From positions 93,907 to 157,906 of the forward strand of contig OX393561.1 in NCBI GenBank assembly GCA_947652115.1: a DNA stretch of 64,000 nt, in the 5' to 3' direction. Positions within the stretch are counted from its first letter, which is position 1; each line of letters begins with the position of its first letter. Origin of the DNA: Blastomussa wellsi. Lineage: Eukaryota; Cnidaria; Anthozoa; Scleractinia; Plerogyridae. A program made the translations under genes and the position numbers. This document shows positions 9,719 to 20,828 of this stretch, piece by piece. The notes under the pieces were generated by a model. It was not told where the DNA came from and did no database searches. It worked only from the letters and a program-made list of their open reading frames with translations.

Positions 9719-10232
9719 TGTCCACACCTTCTTCCTGTGCGGAAAGGATATCGAGTCGAAAAATCGGGCTTGCGCGGAAACCAAGGTCGGCTGCCGCCCA
9801 CACCACCGAATTTTCCCATTTCGCGTCGTCCTCCACGTTCGCTTTGGTTGGTTGCACGTTTGTGTGCGCGCGTACCAGCCGACAAATATGTGGCCTTGCG
9901 GGCGGTCCGCCAAAGCGAGGCAGCGGTCCAGGCAAGATGCCAGATTTTCCCATTGTTTGCTTGGGGGCTGGACCACGAAAAGACCTTCTCCTTCCGGCGA
10001 AACCTTTGCCAAAGTTTCCTGCAGCACCTGGTCGGCTGTTTCTCCCGAGAGCTCGTTTGTGGGGAACCCGTACATCGAAACTTTGATTCTTGTGCATCCG
10101 CGCTCTTGGACATCTGGGTGTTGGAAAGTTCGGCGCAAGTGCTCGTTTGGGTAGTCTGCATAGTCGGCAAGATGGCCGCCCACTGGTTCTCGAATCTCGC
10201 CCGCTTCGAAGTTGGAAACTATCTTGTTGTAT
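9719..10232 (-). pseudogene. Inverted second fragment of the initiator-like gene
   Basis: The reverse complement of this stretch closely matches 6106-6548. It carries the same YNKIVSNFEAGEIR and TRI-VSMYG motifs and ends at the same HRKKVW region. It keeps about 60 bases (around 9885-9945, coding LASCLDRCLALADRPQGHI) that are absent from the copy at 6370, where the sequence is scrambled. It therefore comes from a different, less damaged copy of the element rather than from a simple local inversion. Confidence 0.75.
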
Positions 10233-10234
10233 AG

Positions 10235-10279
<45 letters not shown>

Positions 10280-10337
10280 GTATAACACTATAATTTGGTT
10301 TTATCAACTGGGTTGATAATGTCAATTGGCCACCGTA
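10233..10337 (-). mobile_element. Penelope-like element (PLE) terminal fragment
   Basis: The sequence begins TAGAGGGGGTAAGTTTC and ends AATTGGCCACCGTA. The same unit recurs at 13564, 16560, 40536, 42220, 42569, 62774 and 63700 in this window, and in the copy at 41281 it follows a GIY-YIG ORF. It contains the short palindrome TTATCAACTGGGTTGATAA. It abuts the element-A fragment, so it may have inserted at or into its edge. Confidence 0.75.
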
Positions 10338-13300
10338 CATTCAAGCTATAGGGGGAAGCACAAAAAAGGTCATGTACACTGTGTATCTATTCGGAATGTA
10401 ATGTGTTGTGAACCAATGTGAGTTATATAAACTGATCCCAACATGTGAAAACTTTTGAACCAGAAAAGTTCAAAACGTCAATGAAACGACGGTTTACAGT
10501 TTGAAACCCGTTGAATTTTCCCGAAATTTCGTTCAGTCACATATCATCAGTTTCAACATAATTGTATGCATAGTAAAACGTAAATATTCAATGAAGAAGT
10601 CCCGTTATCCGGCCAAAAAATAATCTGGAAGTATTTTCGTCTCGATTATCTTTAAATCCCACAGCACATGGTCTTCATTGTGACGCTGTCATAGCAACTG
10701 ACTAGATGTCGGTGGAGCGTGAAAATATAAATTTGCTTCTATTCTTCGAAACGCAGCAAATAGCAATTTGCTTCCCCAGGCGCGCTTGTTCGTTCATTCA
10801 TATCGATTCGTTCTAGGCTGTGACCAGGCTCCAACTAGACGGGAGTGGACCAGTGGATGGGGAAAGGTTGGGCTCTCACCCCTCCCCTCCTTCCTCCTCG
10901 CCCCGCCCCTATTCCGTCATCCTTCCCCACATTCTCTTTGCACCAACCTCGCCAGAGATGTTCAAAGACTAGATTGACTGGGCCGCTTCTCATTTTTTCG
11001 CGCATGCTCGCCGATACATTATTTTGCTTCAAGTGCTTGGAAAGGAAACAAGAGTTTGTAAATGAATCGTCAAAGTCGTCATCAGTCTCATCACGCACCA
11101 AGGAACAAGCTAAAGTCACTTAAGCACTGTGCGGAATGGATGTTACTACATGTACAACGCGGAATGGGGAATGCGAAATTGAAATGTAAAAAAACCGAAA
11201 ATGGGTAAATAAGAAATAAATTTTTTTCGCTAATGACTGGCCAGATTTTCAAATACGCCACCAATTGACATGGACTTCTTCTGGTCTTCATACACCTGTA
11301 CGCCAAGAAGTTCGGAGCTGTCAGTATATTTCCTATTATTTTCACATTAAAATGTTCATTATGATAGCTTTTTTGTGTTACATGTACTTTAATAGCAGAC
11401 CCCTAAACACGAAATGCAAGAAACCAGAAACTAAAATTTGGAATCCAGTCGTTTGTGGAATCCGGAATCCAGGCCTTGGAAACGAGAATCCAAGACTGTC
11501 ATGGATTACCTTACATGGGGCGATCTGTCAAGTGGACCGAAGTGGCCCTGAATTATGTACTCACTCCAAAACCACAATAGAGCGATCTTGCAATTTCCAC
11601 ATAACTAATTAACCATATTGAAGAAACGCAAGCAGGTAACGAACCGTGGCAAGCACCAACTACAACAATGTGGCGATCATTGATTAAGAGGTCACACACT
11701 GTTTACTAAACAAAAAAGTTGTATATATACTATTCTAAGAAATCAGTTAAATAAAACAAAGTATACATGCAAATACATTGGAAAACCCCATTTATTTATT
11801 TATTTATTTTTAAATTTCCGCATAATCAACACATTTGTCCGCATAATATTACCGAACATTTCCGCATAATTTGCCACCTTTTTCCAAACCCTATCAGATA
11901 GCCTAGTGTCTCTGCTGTTAATTAAAAGGAAAAAGTACTTGGGAGACGTTTCCACAATATTGTGTTTGACAAAACAAATCATGGGACTTGGACGTGGAAA
12001 TCTTCAGACGGTCTACGGAAGTCTTTGGACATCCTTGGGAATATTTGAATGACTTCAGATAATTATGGTCAAGTTGTCTTTGATAACCCTGATAAAAATC
12101 TTAATATGCATTCAACTCAGAAAAAATGGGGCAGGTTTACTTCAAAGCTTTTAGGATTATTTATCACTATAATTGAAAATAATGGCTTACCAAAGAAACC
12201 TGTTATCAGGTTCACATCCTTCATATCTTCGCTGTGAACAAAGGGTCAAGTCCAAGGGCTGTTGGTCTCCAGGACAAATAGAAAAATAAAATGTTCCAGA
12301 GTTTAATAGCTTGCAAACTTCAGCAATAATTTCTTCATCCTGGCTGTCTTGTAAAGGGACTAACTGAGTAGCAGTTATACGGAATACTTCGCTGTCATTG
12401 ATTTTGCCAACTGATGTACAGCCAGTTACAAGAACAAGAAAGAAACTTATCTCTGTTTCACCTGTGTGAAGAAGACAATCACTGAAATTAAAGTTTTGAT
12501 TAAGGGTTGTCACTTTAATAGGTTAAACATCTTTAAGTATAATCACATAATTAACTTGTGGCTAACTGGAATAAATATTTACAGTAGTATTATAAAATAA
12601 GATTTCAAATTAAAAATCAACTACATAACATGGATGTTTTGGTTCAATCGAAACTAAGGAACTCCTTGCCAATTTATGTCTCAAAATTAGCGATACAGTG
12701 TTTACTGTGTACCGTAACTCTAACACTTCAAAAACTCCTTCCAAAATTAAAGACTATTTCCTGAATTAAAGAGAGAAGCTTTAGTCCCAGCAGAAGTAAA
12801 AGACATCCAGTTATCACTGATGTACATGTATGATTAATGAACATTTAACTGAATCCCAATTCAGGATATTTTACATTTTAGGGGGATCAATAATTTTTTC
12901 AACGCCTGTTCCTTTCTTGTTAGATTTCTGCTGGCCATTACTGATGTAAATGAGCTTATTATGTAAGAAAACAAAACCTAATTTACATCTACTTTCAACG
13001 CACTAATTAATCTGCATATGTTGTTTACAAAACTGTACTTTCATCTAAGCCCTCGTTAGTTGCAGTTTTGCAACTAGTTTTGCAAATCACGTATACAGAT
13101 TAGTGTGTTGGAAGTATAGCTAGTATTAATTAATGTTAATGCATGTAATTAATGGCACTCAGCCATCGGCCAGATTGATCATGTGATCTCTACATGTGCT
13201 ATAGGTTAATCAGTTGTTGGATGATCTCCGTTAGGCTTTGACGAATGTTAGGCTGCATTATAGGATTCCTTTATTTGAATGTTGTTAAGTAACACTTACT

Positions 13301-13563
13301 TGGTTTCAACAAGTAAAATTTCACAGAAATATTCTAGTTTGTAATATATTCATTCTAAAAAGTTTGAAAACATGCCAAAGAAATAGCTGCACTTGTTTGA
13401 GGGTGTTCAGAAGAGCATTTTGTTATGCAATATGGAGAAAGCATATTTCCAGAATGTCACTGATGTCACACTTGAAGAATATTCAATTTTGTAATTAATT
13501 TAATTTATATCTGGCAAAGGCAACAGAAACTATTGATTCAACAAGTCATCAAAACTTTTAAGT
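10338..13563. other. Intergenic, AT-rich, nothing recognised
   Basis: Only short ORFs without family features are seen (for example 10845-11123, 11265-11612, 12187-12513). A TTTA-rich tract lies at 11789-11810, followed by a loose repetition of TTTCCGCATAAT at 11815-11870. No RNA gene was found. Confidence 0.5.
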
Positions 13564-13812
13564 AGAGGGGGCAAGTTTCTAAAGAAACTATGGTGCTGCG
13601 TCGGTGGGAAGTATAACAATATAATTTGGTTTTATCAACTGGGTTGATAATGTGAATTGGCCATGGTAAAGAGATTCGAGAGCTGAAGGATCGGAGTGAA
13701 TTAAGGAATTGTGGATCGTGTGTGGTTAATATTCAGAAAGATGGAGCTTCGTTATTGGTTGGTGCCTGGTAACATGAAAACAATGGAATAAATTAGTTGA
13801 ATGAAAAGCGTT
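13564..13812 (-). mobile_element. PLE pseudo-LTR fragment
   Basis: Starts AGAGGGGGCAAGTTTC and continues through the TTATCAACTGGGTTGATAA palindrome, the AAAGAGATTCGAGAGCTG segment and the GGTTGGTGCCTGGTAAC segment also seen at 62930 and (in plus orientation) 42160. The hammerhead-like core that should follow GAGCTG is destroyed here. Confidence 0.75.
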
Positions 13813-13920
13813 CGTTAACACCGTAAGTGCCGATTTGAAAAATAAATTTTTGTTCTAGAGTTTTGCAGCTACTGTTGTCACAACATTTTGGAACTATATT
13901 TCTCAAACTCGTTAAAATCA

Positions 13921-14450
13921 TAACCGTGAGGGTCTTTGGATACCTGATCTTAATTAGCATAGATTTTGACGATTTTATTTCTCCGTTTAATCCTTAGTTT
14001 TTGCTTCGATTGAGAAGATATACCAAACACTCGAGAAAGTGTTTCATCGGCTATTCTCAAACTTATTAACAATTCATCAGGTTAAAACAAGGGAAATCAG
14101 AACTGTAACCGTGATTTGGAAATGTGATCTTAATTAGCATAGATTTTTAAAATTTTATTTCTTTGTTTTCTCCATAGTTTTAGATTTGATTGAGAAGCTA
14201 TATCAAACACTCGAGACGGTGTTTCATCACATTTCCAAACACCTCGAAGTTCGTCAAAAATACTCTGCTGCTTCTTCTCGGTGTTTGGAAATGTGATGAA
14301 ACACTGTCTCTCGTGTTTGATAATTTATATTACTCCAAACACCTCAAAGTTCATTAAAAATACTCTGCTACGCATCATATTTTCGACTCTCTTCTTGGTG
14401 TTTGGATACCTCGATGAAATGCTGTCTCTTGTGTTTGATATATTACATTA
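13921..14450. repeat. Tandem and inverted repeat cluster
   Basis: Two direct copies of about 125 bases sharing CTTAATTAGCATAGATTTT and TTGATTGAGAAG (13921-14049 and 14106-14230) are followed by two copies of about 100 bases sharing AAATACTCTGCT and GTGTTTGGA (14237-14330 and 14335-14450). The second pair carries GATGAAACACTGTCTC, which complements the GAGA-GTGTTTCATC ends of the first pair. Confidence 0.6.
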
Positions 14451-14469
14451 GACAATAATTTGTATTTGC

Positions 14470-14553
14470 AATGGCAGGAAACAAGTGCTATTTGGTACTA
14501 TTTTTTAATTAGCAAAGGCCTGTAACCATCGTGGTCTGGAAGCTAGAAACAAG
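14470..14553 (+). repeat. Dispersed repeat, copy 1
   Basis: CAATGGCAGGAA, GCTATTTGGTACTATT and GTGGTCTGGAAGCTAGAAAC occur here and again, in the same order, at 17240-17320. The family is not identified. Confidence 0.6.
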
Positions 14554-16544
14554 TATTTTATTAATAACATTAATATTAAAATTTTAACGACAAATTTGAC
14601 CCCTTGGCACCCTTGCCAGCCATAACCGGCAAGGACAAACATTGCACTTTGTTCCACTGCTGACGTCATCATCTTTGACCAAAAAGGCATCACTTAGACT
14701 CACTCTCTACAGGAGGAAAAGTTCTTTCCAATGATACCCAGATGAGAGTGACAAAGTCAATTGAGCATGAAATACATGGAAATGATTAACACATTTGAAT
14801 GAAAAACTCAGAGGAAACATTGTCCCAACTACCCTTCACTATTCTGTAGCAAGAATTGCTTGTTTGGATGACTCTTTCTCAAGACTTTTTGGACTGAAGG
14901 CAATCCCAGTGGAAGGCCAACAACTGCAGCAAAAAGATAAGAAAAGGAGAAAAAGGAATAGCAAAGAAAAACGAAAAGCCTAATAAAGACGACTAGGTCA
15001 CTTTTTGATAGATTCAAACATTGACTTTTGCACATACCCAAACAGATGTCATAAAACTCAATGCTTTAAAAGACGGGAACGTTTTAATGTTGCAAATTAC
15101 ATTTTGTGAGCTGTACCTCATAACTGACCATACAATTTCACAAATATATCGAAATAAGTGCTTTTTCCAAAAATCTCCGGGCACCAATGAGTTAAGAAAC
15201 AATTAAGATCAGTTTGCAGTATGTTTGATGAAGACAAATAAATATGGATTGTGATTACTCCTTACTTATTCCTGATTACGTATTCCAAGATTTCGTCATA
15301 AAATGCAACAACAAACCATAGAAGCTGAAAACAACTCATACAATGCACGGTGACCCTACTTTTCATTTTATAAAAGGGAAGTGGTTAGGTCTACATAGCA
15401 CATTCTTTGTCATTTAGTACAACAATTGGTTAGGCTGTTTTTCTGGCCTTGCAAGAAAAAGAATCAACAGCATGCAATGCATGGGAAATATTGATCTTCC
15501 AGTAATCATTTAAAAAGTAAAGCTGAATTTATTTTCCTCTTAGCATGTATTTATTAATTTCCAATAATATCATATTAGTGTATTTCTAGTTCCTCGTTGT
15601 AGCCGTTGTCAATTACTTTTGGTAATACTGTTAATTTATTAGTGGTCTCTTTATTCTGAAATTTGAGGACTTCCAAGGGCTTTCAATGTGTATGCAATCG
15701 AATCCTGAAAGTATAAGTGAAAAAGAGGATTTATATTTAATGATTTGAAAAAGATCTCAGGAAAAGAACTTGTGATTAATAATAATGCTAACAGAATGCT
15801 AACAGTACTTTGGTAATCTTTCACTGATATTTTTCCATTCAAAGTAAGCTGAGCAGGATCTTCATCTACGAACACATTCGTAAATATTAGAGAATGACTG
15901 TTCTGCTTTAGCATTTTGCATAGCCATATGTGAGCAAAAATAACTCGCTATTAGTGGATTCCATCCCTAAGAGATTCCAACCCTCCTGTTTTGGCAAGAA
16001 ACCTCCCATTTTCGGCAAACATTTCCAGCCTCCAATTTTCGCTTAAAATTCCGATCACCATTTTTGAAACTCTCCCTAGCCAAAAAGAGAAGTTTCCTTT
16101 GTTCAGAATCAGCCAGTCTTTTTGGCACAATTCTTTGCCATTTTCCGGTGAAAAAACTCTACTACTTTTTCATTGATTGTGGCAATCTTCGAGGTAACAT
16201 GCCCCCGGACCCCCAAGAGGCTCATGCTCGTGGGTGCAGCATAAACCTCCCTTTTTAGTTCACAGGGTTGGAATCTCTGCTTTAATGAGGTTACTTTCAT
16301 TACCAAGATTGATTTTGAGCACTCCAAGGCAACCATATGCATCTGTAACTTTAGAATATCCTTTCTTGATACTTTCTGTTTCCCATTGTGCTGTAAACAG
16401 ATCAACAATATATGTAAACACAATGACTCAAACAAAAGGCTTGTGTCATGAATAATCATATTAATGAAAATTATCATCATCAACATCATCATCACCAGCA
16501 ACAGCAGCAACATCATGAATAATGATATTACAACCCTCCCTGTC
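14554..16544. other. Intergenic, nothing recognised
   Basis: Short unsupported ORFs only. An ATC/CAG-rich simple tract lies near 16470-16510. Confidence 0.5.
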
Positions 16545-16559
16545 CAAAATGTATGTATA

Positions 16560-16761
16560 ACAATATAATTTGGTTTTATCAACTGGGTTGATAATATCAA
16601 TTGGCCACCGTAAAGAGATTCAAGAGCTGACATCTCAAGCGTTAGCCCTTCGTCAGAGCGAATCAAGGACATTATCAACCCAGTTGATAAAACCAAATTA
16701 TATTGTTATACTTCCCACCGACGCATCACCACAGTTTCTTTAGAAACTTACCCCCTCTATT
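16560..16761. mobile_element. Fold-back PLE copy with 15-bp target duplication
   Basis: The left half (16560-16670) is the PLE end in minus orientation. The right half (16671-16761) is the same end in plus orientation, finishing CTTACCCCCTCTATT. The insert is bounded by exact direct repeats CAAAATGTATGTATA at 16545-16559 and 16762-16776. Head-to-head end pairs are known for PLEs. A target duplication around such a short double-ended copy indicates that the pair inserted as one unit. Confidence 0.8.
16622..16659 (-). ncRNA. Hammerhead-ribozyme-like motif in PLE
   Basis: The minus strand reads CTGACGA followed by GGGCTAACGCT. The GAAAC box is mutated (TGAGATGTC), so this copy is probably inactive. 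It is the one copy with the consensus U at position 4 of the CUGANGA box. Confidence 0.45.
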
Positions 16762-16892
16762 CAAAATGTATGTATAGCCTACTTGTAGGGTTATGGTTAA
16801 CAGCATACAGACTTTCACGTTCATCATCATATAGATTCATTTACCCTTGGGTTGATGAAGATTGTTAAGCCTCTAGCAATACTATGCTAATA

Positions 16893-17175
16893 TGCCAAGC
16901 ATTTTCTCCATGCCCTACTCTTTGTGTGGGTTCTTTAACGTCCCAGCTGTGACCATAACGTTGAAGATGTTGGAAATGGGGCCTATGGTTTATCGTCCTT
17001 TATCCGAAAAGACTAGAACATCTAACCATTTGCAGATGTCAATACAAAGGCAGCATGTTCTCCTCAGTTATTTCAAGACCATGAGTGTTGGTCCAGTCTT
17101 GGATTCGAACCCGAGACCTCCTGAAAAGTTGTCCAGTGCTCTACCAACTGAACTAACCGATCAGCGGCAGTCCTG
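16893..17175 (-). mobile_element. tRNA-derived SINE
   Basis: On the minus strand a tRNA-like head (17170 down to 17095) has an A box (TAGTTCAGTTGG), an anticodon-like arm, and a B box (GGTTCGAATCC). A tRNA-unrelated body runs to about 16893 (with GGTCACAGCTGGGACG). The extended body and missing acceptor pairing argue for a SINE rather than a tRNA gene. Confidence 0.65.
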
Positions 17176-17239
17176 GAGTGGACCACATAAGGGTAGACTC
17201 CACCCAAAAGAGGACTTTAGGAAATATATATATAATAAA

Positions 17240-17320
17240 CAATGGCAGGAATTAAGGGCTATTTGGTACTATTAATTAGCCAAGGTCTGTAACCTTTGTG
17301 GTCTGGAAGCTAGAAACAAA
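17240..17320 (+). repeat. Dispersed repeat, copy 2
   Basis: Second copy of the sequence at 14470-14553, with small indels. Confidence 0.6.
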
Positions 17321-17464
17321 CTTTGCCTTTTGCACGAGCTTGAGCAAATGTCAAAAAATGTGATGCTTGTGGAAAGACAGGCTATATAATTTATACAGTT
17401 GCTAACTTTTTTTCACTAAAATAGGTAATTATTAAAATAAATTTCCCATTCTTGTAATTGTTTT

Positions 17465-17664
17465 NNNNNNNNNNNNNNNNNNNNNNNNNNNNNNNNNNNN
17501 NNNNNNNNNNNNNNNNNNNNNNNNNNNNNNNNNNNNNNNNNNNNNNNNNNNNNNNNNNNNNNNNNNNNNNNNNNNNNNNNNNNNNNNNNNNNNNNNNNNN
17601 NNNNNNNNNNNNNNNNNNNNNNNNNNNNNNNNNNNNNNNNNNNNNNNNNNNNNNNNNNNNNNNN
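17465..17664. other. Assembly gap (200 N)
   Basis: A run of exactly 200 undetermined bases, typical of a fixed-size scaffold gap. ORFs that span it are meaningless. Confidence 0.99.
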
Positions 17665-19123
17665 CTTGAAGTGTTTTCCATTTCAATGTTAATCATGAGT
17701 TTACGTTCGATGAAGATGTCTCAAGACTCGACCTTGGACTTCATTTGACGTCTTTCAAAAAACTTTTTTCCAAAATTTGAGTTGCCAAATTCAGGGTGCG
17801 GCTTATCTGCAGGTGTTTACGGTATGTAATTTTAGTGTCACCTGCATTACCAGCTGAGATAATTAAAGCAAAGCTGTTACTGCTTAAAACTGCAACTACA
17901 GCCGCTTCCGAGTACTATCCAGTGATAATGGGTGATTCCAGACAATATCCATACCTATACCACAGGTGGCATCTTCCCGGAGGGACAGGGGGGGGGGGGT
18001 TTCCTTGGCCTGGAATGCTGAAGGCATGGGGGTAACACAGTTTGGAATTCCAAAGGCATGGGGGGGTTCCACTATGGATTTCCAGAGGGGGGCAACGGCA
18101 AGGGCTTCGCTTGAATTCGCTGATCTGTTTACTTCTCTAGTTCATGAATCAAGCATGAACTTATGCCAACTGCAAGGCAGCGGACGAAAGTAGATACGTC
18201 AAGTATAAGTCAAATCGTCATGACGGCTACATGAAGTAAGATACGCGAAGTAAGCTTGGGCTGCCTGTGGTCAATCCTGGACATATCTGCATAACTGCCA
18301 ACAAAACATCCTCTGGGGGTACCAAACAGTAACCAGCATGATGATGGCATGGACAACATTGACTCTGAAAAGCATCTTGGGGACGAGCCAATAAAGTATG
18401 TAACAAGTTAAAAATGGGTCTGTCATATAAGTTCTCATCTTAGTTTGAAAATATTCTCTGCAGTGATTCAAATTGCATGATAAAGTATTGCATATTTTAA
18501 AATATCTTAAAAAACAAAGACTCGAAAAAGCGATTATTGATATCTCGGGGCACACTAGAAATACAGCATGTAACTTACTTTACTTACATAATTCAGCGAT
18601 CGCCCCACTCTCGAAAAGCAAGGTATCGGGTCTTCCTTTGATTTCCAATAAAACGGAGACCGGATCTCTGTCTATTTTACTATAGCAAACAAACGACTTT
18701 CCAATAAGCATTACTGTTGTGTCTGGAATCGGTATGATCACGATCGTGTAGGAACTAAAACCGGAAATCTGTTCATTCAATTCAGCACCTCCGTCATTTT
18801 GTCAGCCATCTTGTTTGAGAATACCGCAGACCATTATGGGTCAGCAAAAAATAACATCGACCCACAGGAGGTCATCTTCGGATGTCATCTTCGTAAATCT
18901 TCGTAAACAATCTTCGGCAAACATCCGTAACCGGAAGTCACGCCATAGCAATTTTGACGGTCTACATGATTCGTTATTAGACTAGGACATTTCTGTAGCC
19001 TACGTGTAGCCGTACCGAAGGCTAGAAATTTTGTCGATTTCATTTCGTGTCGATTTTGAACTTGCTGAGTAGAAAACGGTGTGCTGTAAAAGGACTGTGA
19101 AAAACTTACCGTCGGTTTACATC
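17665..19123. other. Intergenic, nothing recognised
   Basis: Includes G-rich low-complexity tracts near 17985-18000 and 18060-18090. No supported gene. Confidence 0.5.
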
Positions 19124-19551
19124 TAAGTGTGAACACGTGCGGAGAAAACATGTTCTAATTGGCTATCAACTGGACATATTAAACCCTTCTGCAGATACGT
19201 TGTCACAAATGGCTTTGCTGTGCTAAATCATCGTAATAAAACGAATGTAACGATAATTTCATGTACAGCGAGCCGCCAACACTGGCGCGACTTTTGTCTG
19301 GCTGACTCGGCTTTGTTTGGAATTAATATTCTGAAAATCATTCAATTTTATCCCTTTGAAAAATACAGAAGGCCTGAAATTGAAGTTTAAGTCAAAAAAT
19401 TAAAATTGTATTAAATTTAAGTAGGCAAAAAATTTATTTACTGCCGAGAGCTCTCGTCCGAAACGTCGCCTGACGTTGTATCAAACTTGTGATACACGCG
19501 ACACTTGATGGCCAATTAGAACATGTTTTTTCGCACGTGTTCACGCTTATA
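19124..19551. mobile_element. MITE-like element with about 45-bp terminal inverted repeats
   Basis: The left arm (19124-19170) contains GTGAACACGTGCG and AACATGTTCTAATTGG. The right arm (19500-19551) contains the complements CCAATTAGAACATGTT and CGCACGTGTTCACG. The interior, about 330 bases, has no ORF. No clear target duplication was found. Confidence 0.6.
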
Positions 19552-20304
19552 TTTTATTTCGCGGAATCCGACATCCACCTCTGAGAGGTGAAATAAAATC
19601 AGCCAACGAGAGCCACCATGAGCATACAAATATTATTATTTCGACAATTTTTAGTGGGTACAAACACAGACAAAAAATAAATGTAATTCATGGTTCATCT
19701 TTTGCTTTAAAAATAACGATCAGTTCAATTACCCTCGGCTACATCCAGGGGCGGATCCGGCGGGGATGGAATGGGCGGCTAGCCACCCCCCTCCCGTTTT
19801 GGCTCATCGACTTACAAAAGTAAAATGAAGAAATCCATTTGTTTTCTACTTTTGCGACAGAGTATTTCTATTTATCACCTTTTTATTGTATTATCATTTC
19901 AAAAAATTCATCCCAACACCCAACCCCCCCCCACCCCCTCCACCTAAAATACTCCTAGATCCGGATTGTCGAAGCTTATCTACCTACCGGAGGTCACATT
20001 CGTCGATTTTCAGGAGGAATTTGGGCGAGCCAGTTACATGACACATAAATTTTTCTTTCGGCTGCGGCAATTTTTAGCGACCAATGGAAGGTACTTCACG
20101 AGCATTTATATAAGAGACAGAAATTTTTTTCAGGCAATTTCAAGTTGAAGAACAAAAACACCCCGCTCTACAATATCTACCTTCAGGATGCCAAGTGTTT
20201 CGTACTGGGAAGAACTAAGGATGGACCGTTTGACTGTTGAGTAGGAGTAGGGGAGGAAGGTTAGTGATTTGGTACAGGCGCAATTTTTTTTTCAAACCAT
20301 TTCA
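19552..20304. other. Left flank of the Polinton-like element
   Basis: AT-rich, with a C-rich tract at 19920-19945 and no recognisable gene. The last five bases, TTTCA (20300-20304), repeat just beyond the other end of element B at 34342-34346 and form its probable target duplication. Confidence 0.55.
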
Positions 20305-20444
20305 AGTAGTATATGCTGAGGAAGTCAAATACCACCTCGTCGTGCAACATTTTTGCCCAAGTGGAAGAAGCTCGCCTTTTTGCTCGCTTTGGGCGAAAAT
20401 GTTGCACTCCTCGGTTGTATTTGACTTCCTCAGCATATACTACT
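20305..20444. repeat. Left terminal hairpin of element B
   Basis: Exact 28-base arms (20305-20332, starting AGTAGTATATGCTGAGG, and 20417-20444) enclose 84 bases. These begin CACCTCGTCG, end CTCCTCGGTT, and pair internally through GTGCAACATTTT and AAAATGTTGCAC. The sequences flanking the inner stem do not pair and form an asymmetric bubble, as in element A. The tip region has lost about 9 bases compared with the right-end copy. The stem-bubble-stem plan resembles parvovirus telomeres; a role as replication origin is inferred. Confidence 0.85.
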
Positions 20445-20668
20445 TCAGGTTCAAACAATTAGAGAGAAGTGGCGGAGTCCAAAAATGGCAAACAACTGCG
20501 GCAAAAGAACTGCAATTGCAACATAAAGTGCAGCGGGCAATATTGTTATCAGCACAAGTGGCAAATCAAAAAAGGAATGCAGCAGCCGGCGCCATGCCGC
20601 AGCTGAGGAATCGGTGTTTTAACCGACCACCGGCTATGCGTGTATTGCGGAGGGGACACGTTGCAAAA
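20305..20668 (+). repeat. Left terminal inverted repeat of element B
   Basis: Matches the reverse complement of 33550-34341 once the 399-bp insertion there is removed. It includes the hairpin and most of the Cys-rich gene. The left copy lacks about 19 bases (at about 20498) that the right copy and element A both keep. Confidence 0.85.
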
Positions 20669-20750
20669 GCGGCTTAAACGCATTGAGAAAAAAGCGAAGA
20701 AAAATTTTGAACTTGTTTTGCGCGGGCTCCAAAAAAGATCAACCATTTAG
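20485..20750 (+). pseudogene. Cys-rich end-module gene, left copy (broken)
   Basis: Related to the 95-residue gene at 4562-4849: it has CSGQYCYQHKW, PAPCR, GIGVLTDHRLCVYC and a basic tail, with a stop at 20748. The codon after PCRS is TGA where the element A gene has TGC for Cys, and the 19-base deletion near the start also shifts the frame. The same TGA occurs in the right-end copy, so either it predates the last copying between the ends or it was fixed by conversion between them. Confidence 0.65.
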
Positions 20751-20828
20751 ACAATTCCACCCAATTAGAGATATGCCCCAAAAGAAAATCAACCAGAGAT
20801 TTCCATCCAATTAGAGAAATACACAAAA

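Noticed and set aside
13921..14450. CRISPR-like array
   Set aside because: The repeats are only two per type, of unequal length, partly inverted and without regular spacers, in a eukaryotic context.
17095..17170. Possible tRNA gene on the minus strand
   Set aside because: A and B boxes are present but the acceptor stem does not close and the sequence continues into a long tail. It is better explained as the head of a SINE.
17391..17748. ORFs spanning the run of N
   Set aside because: They consist mostly of undetermined bases and have no meaning.
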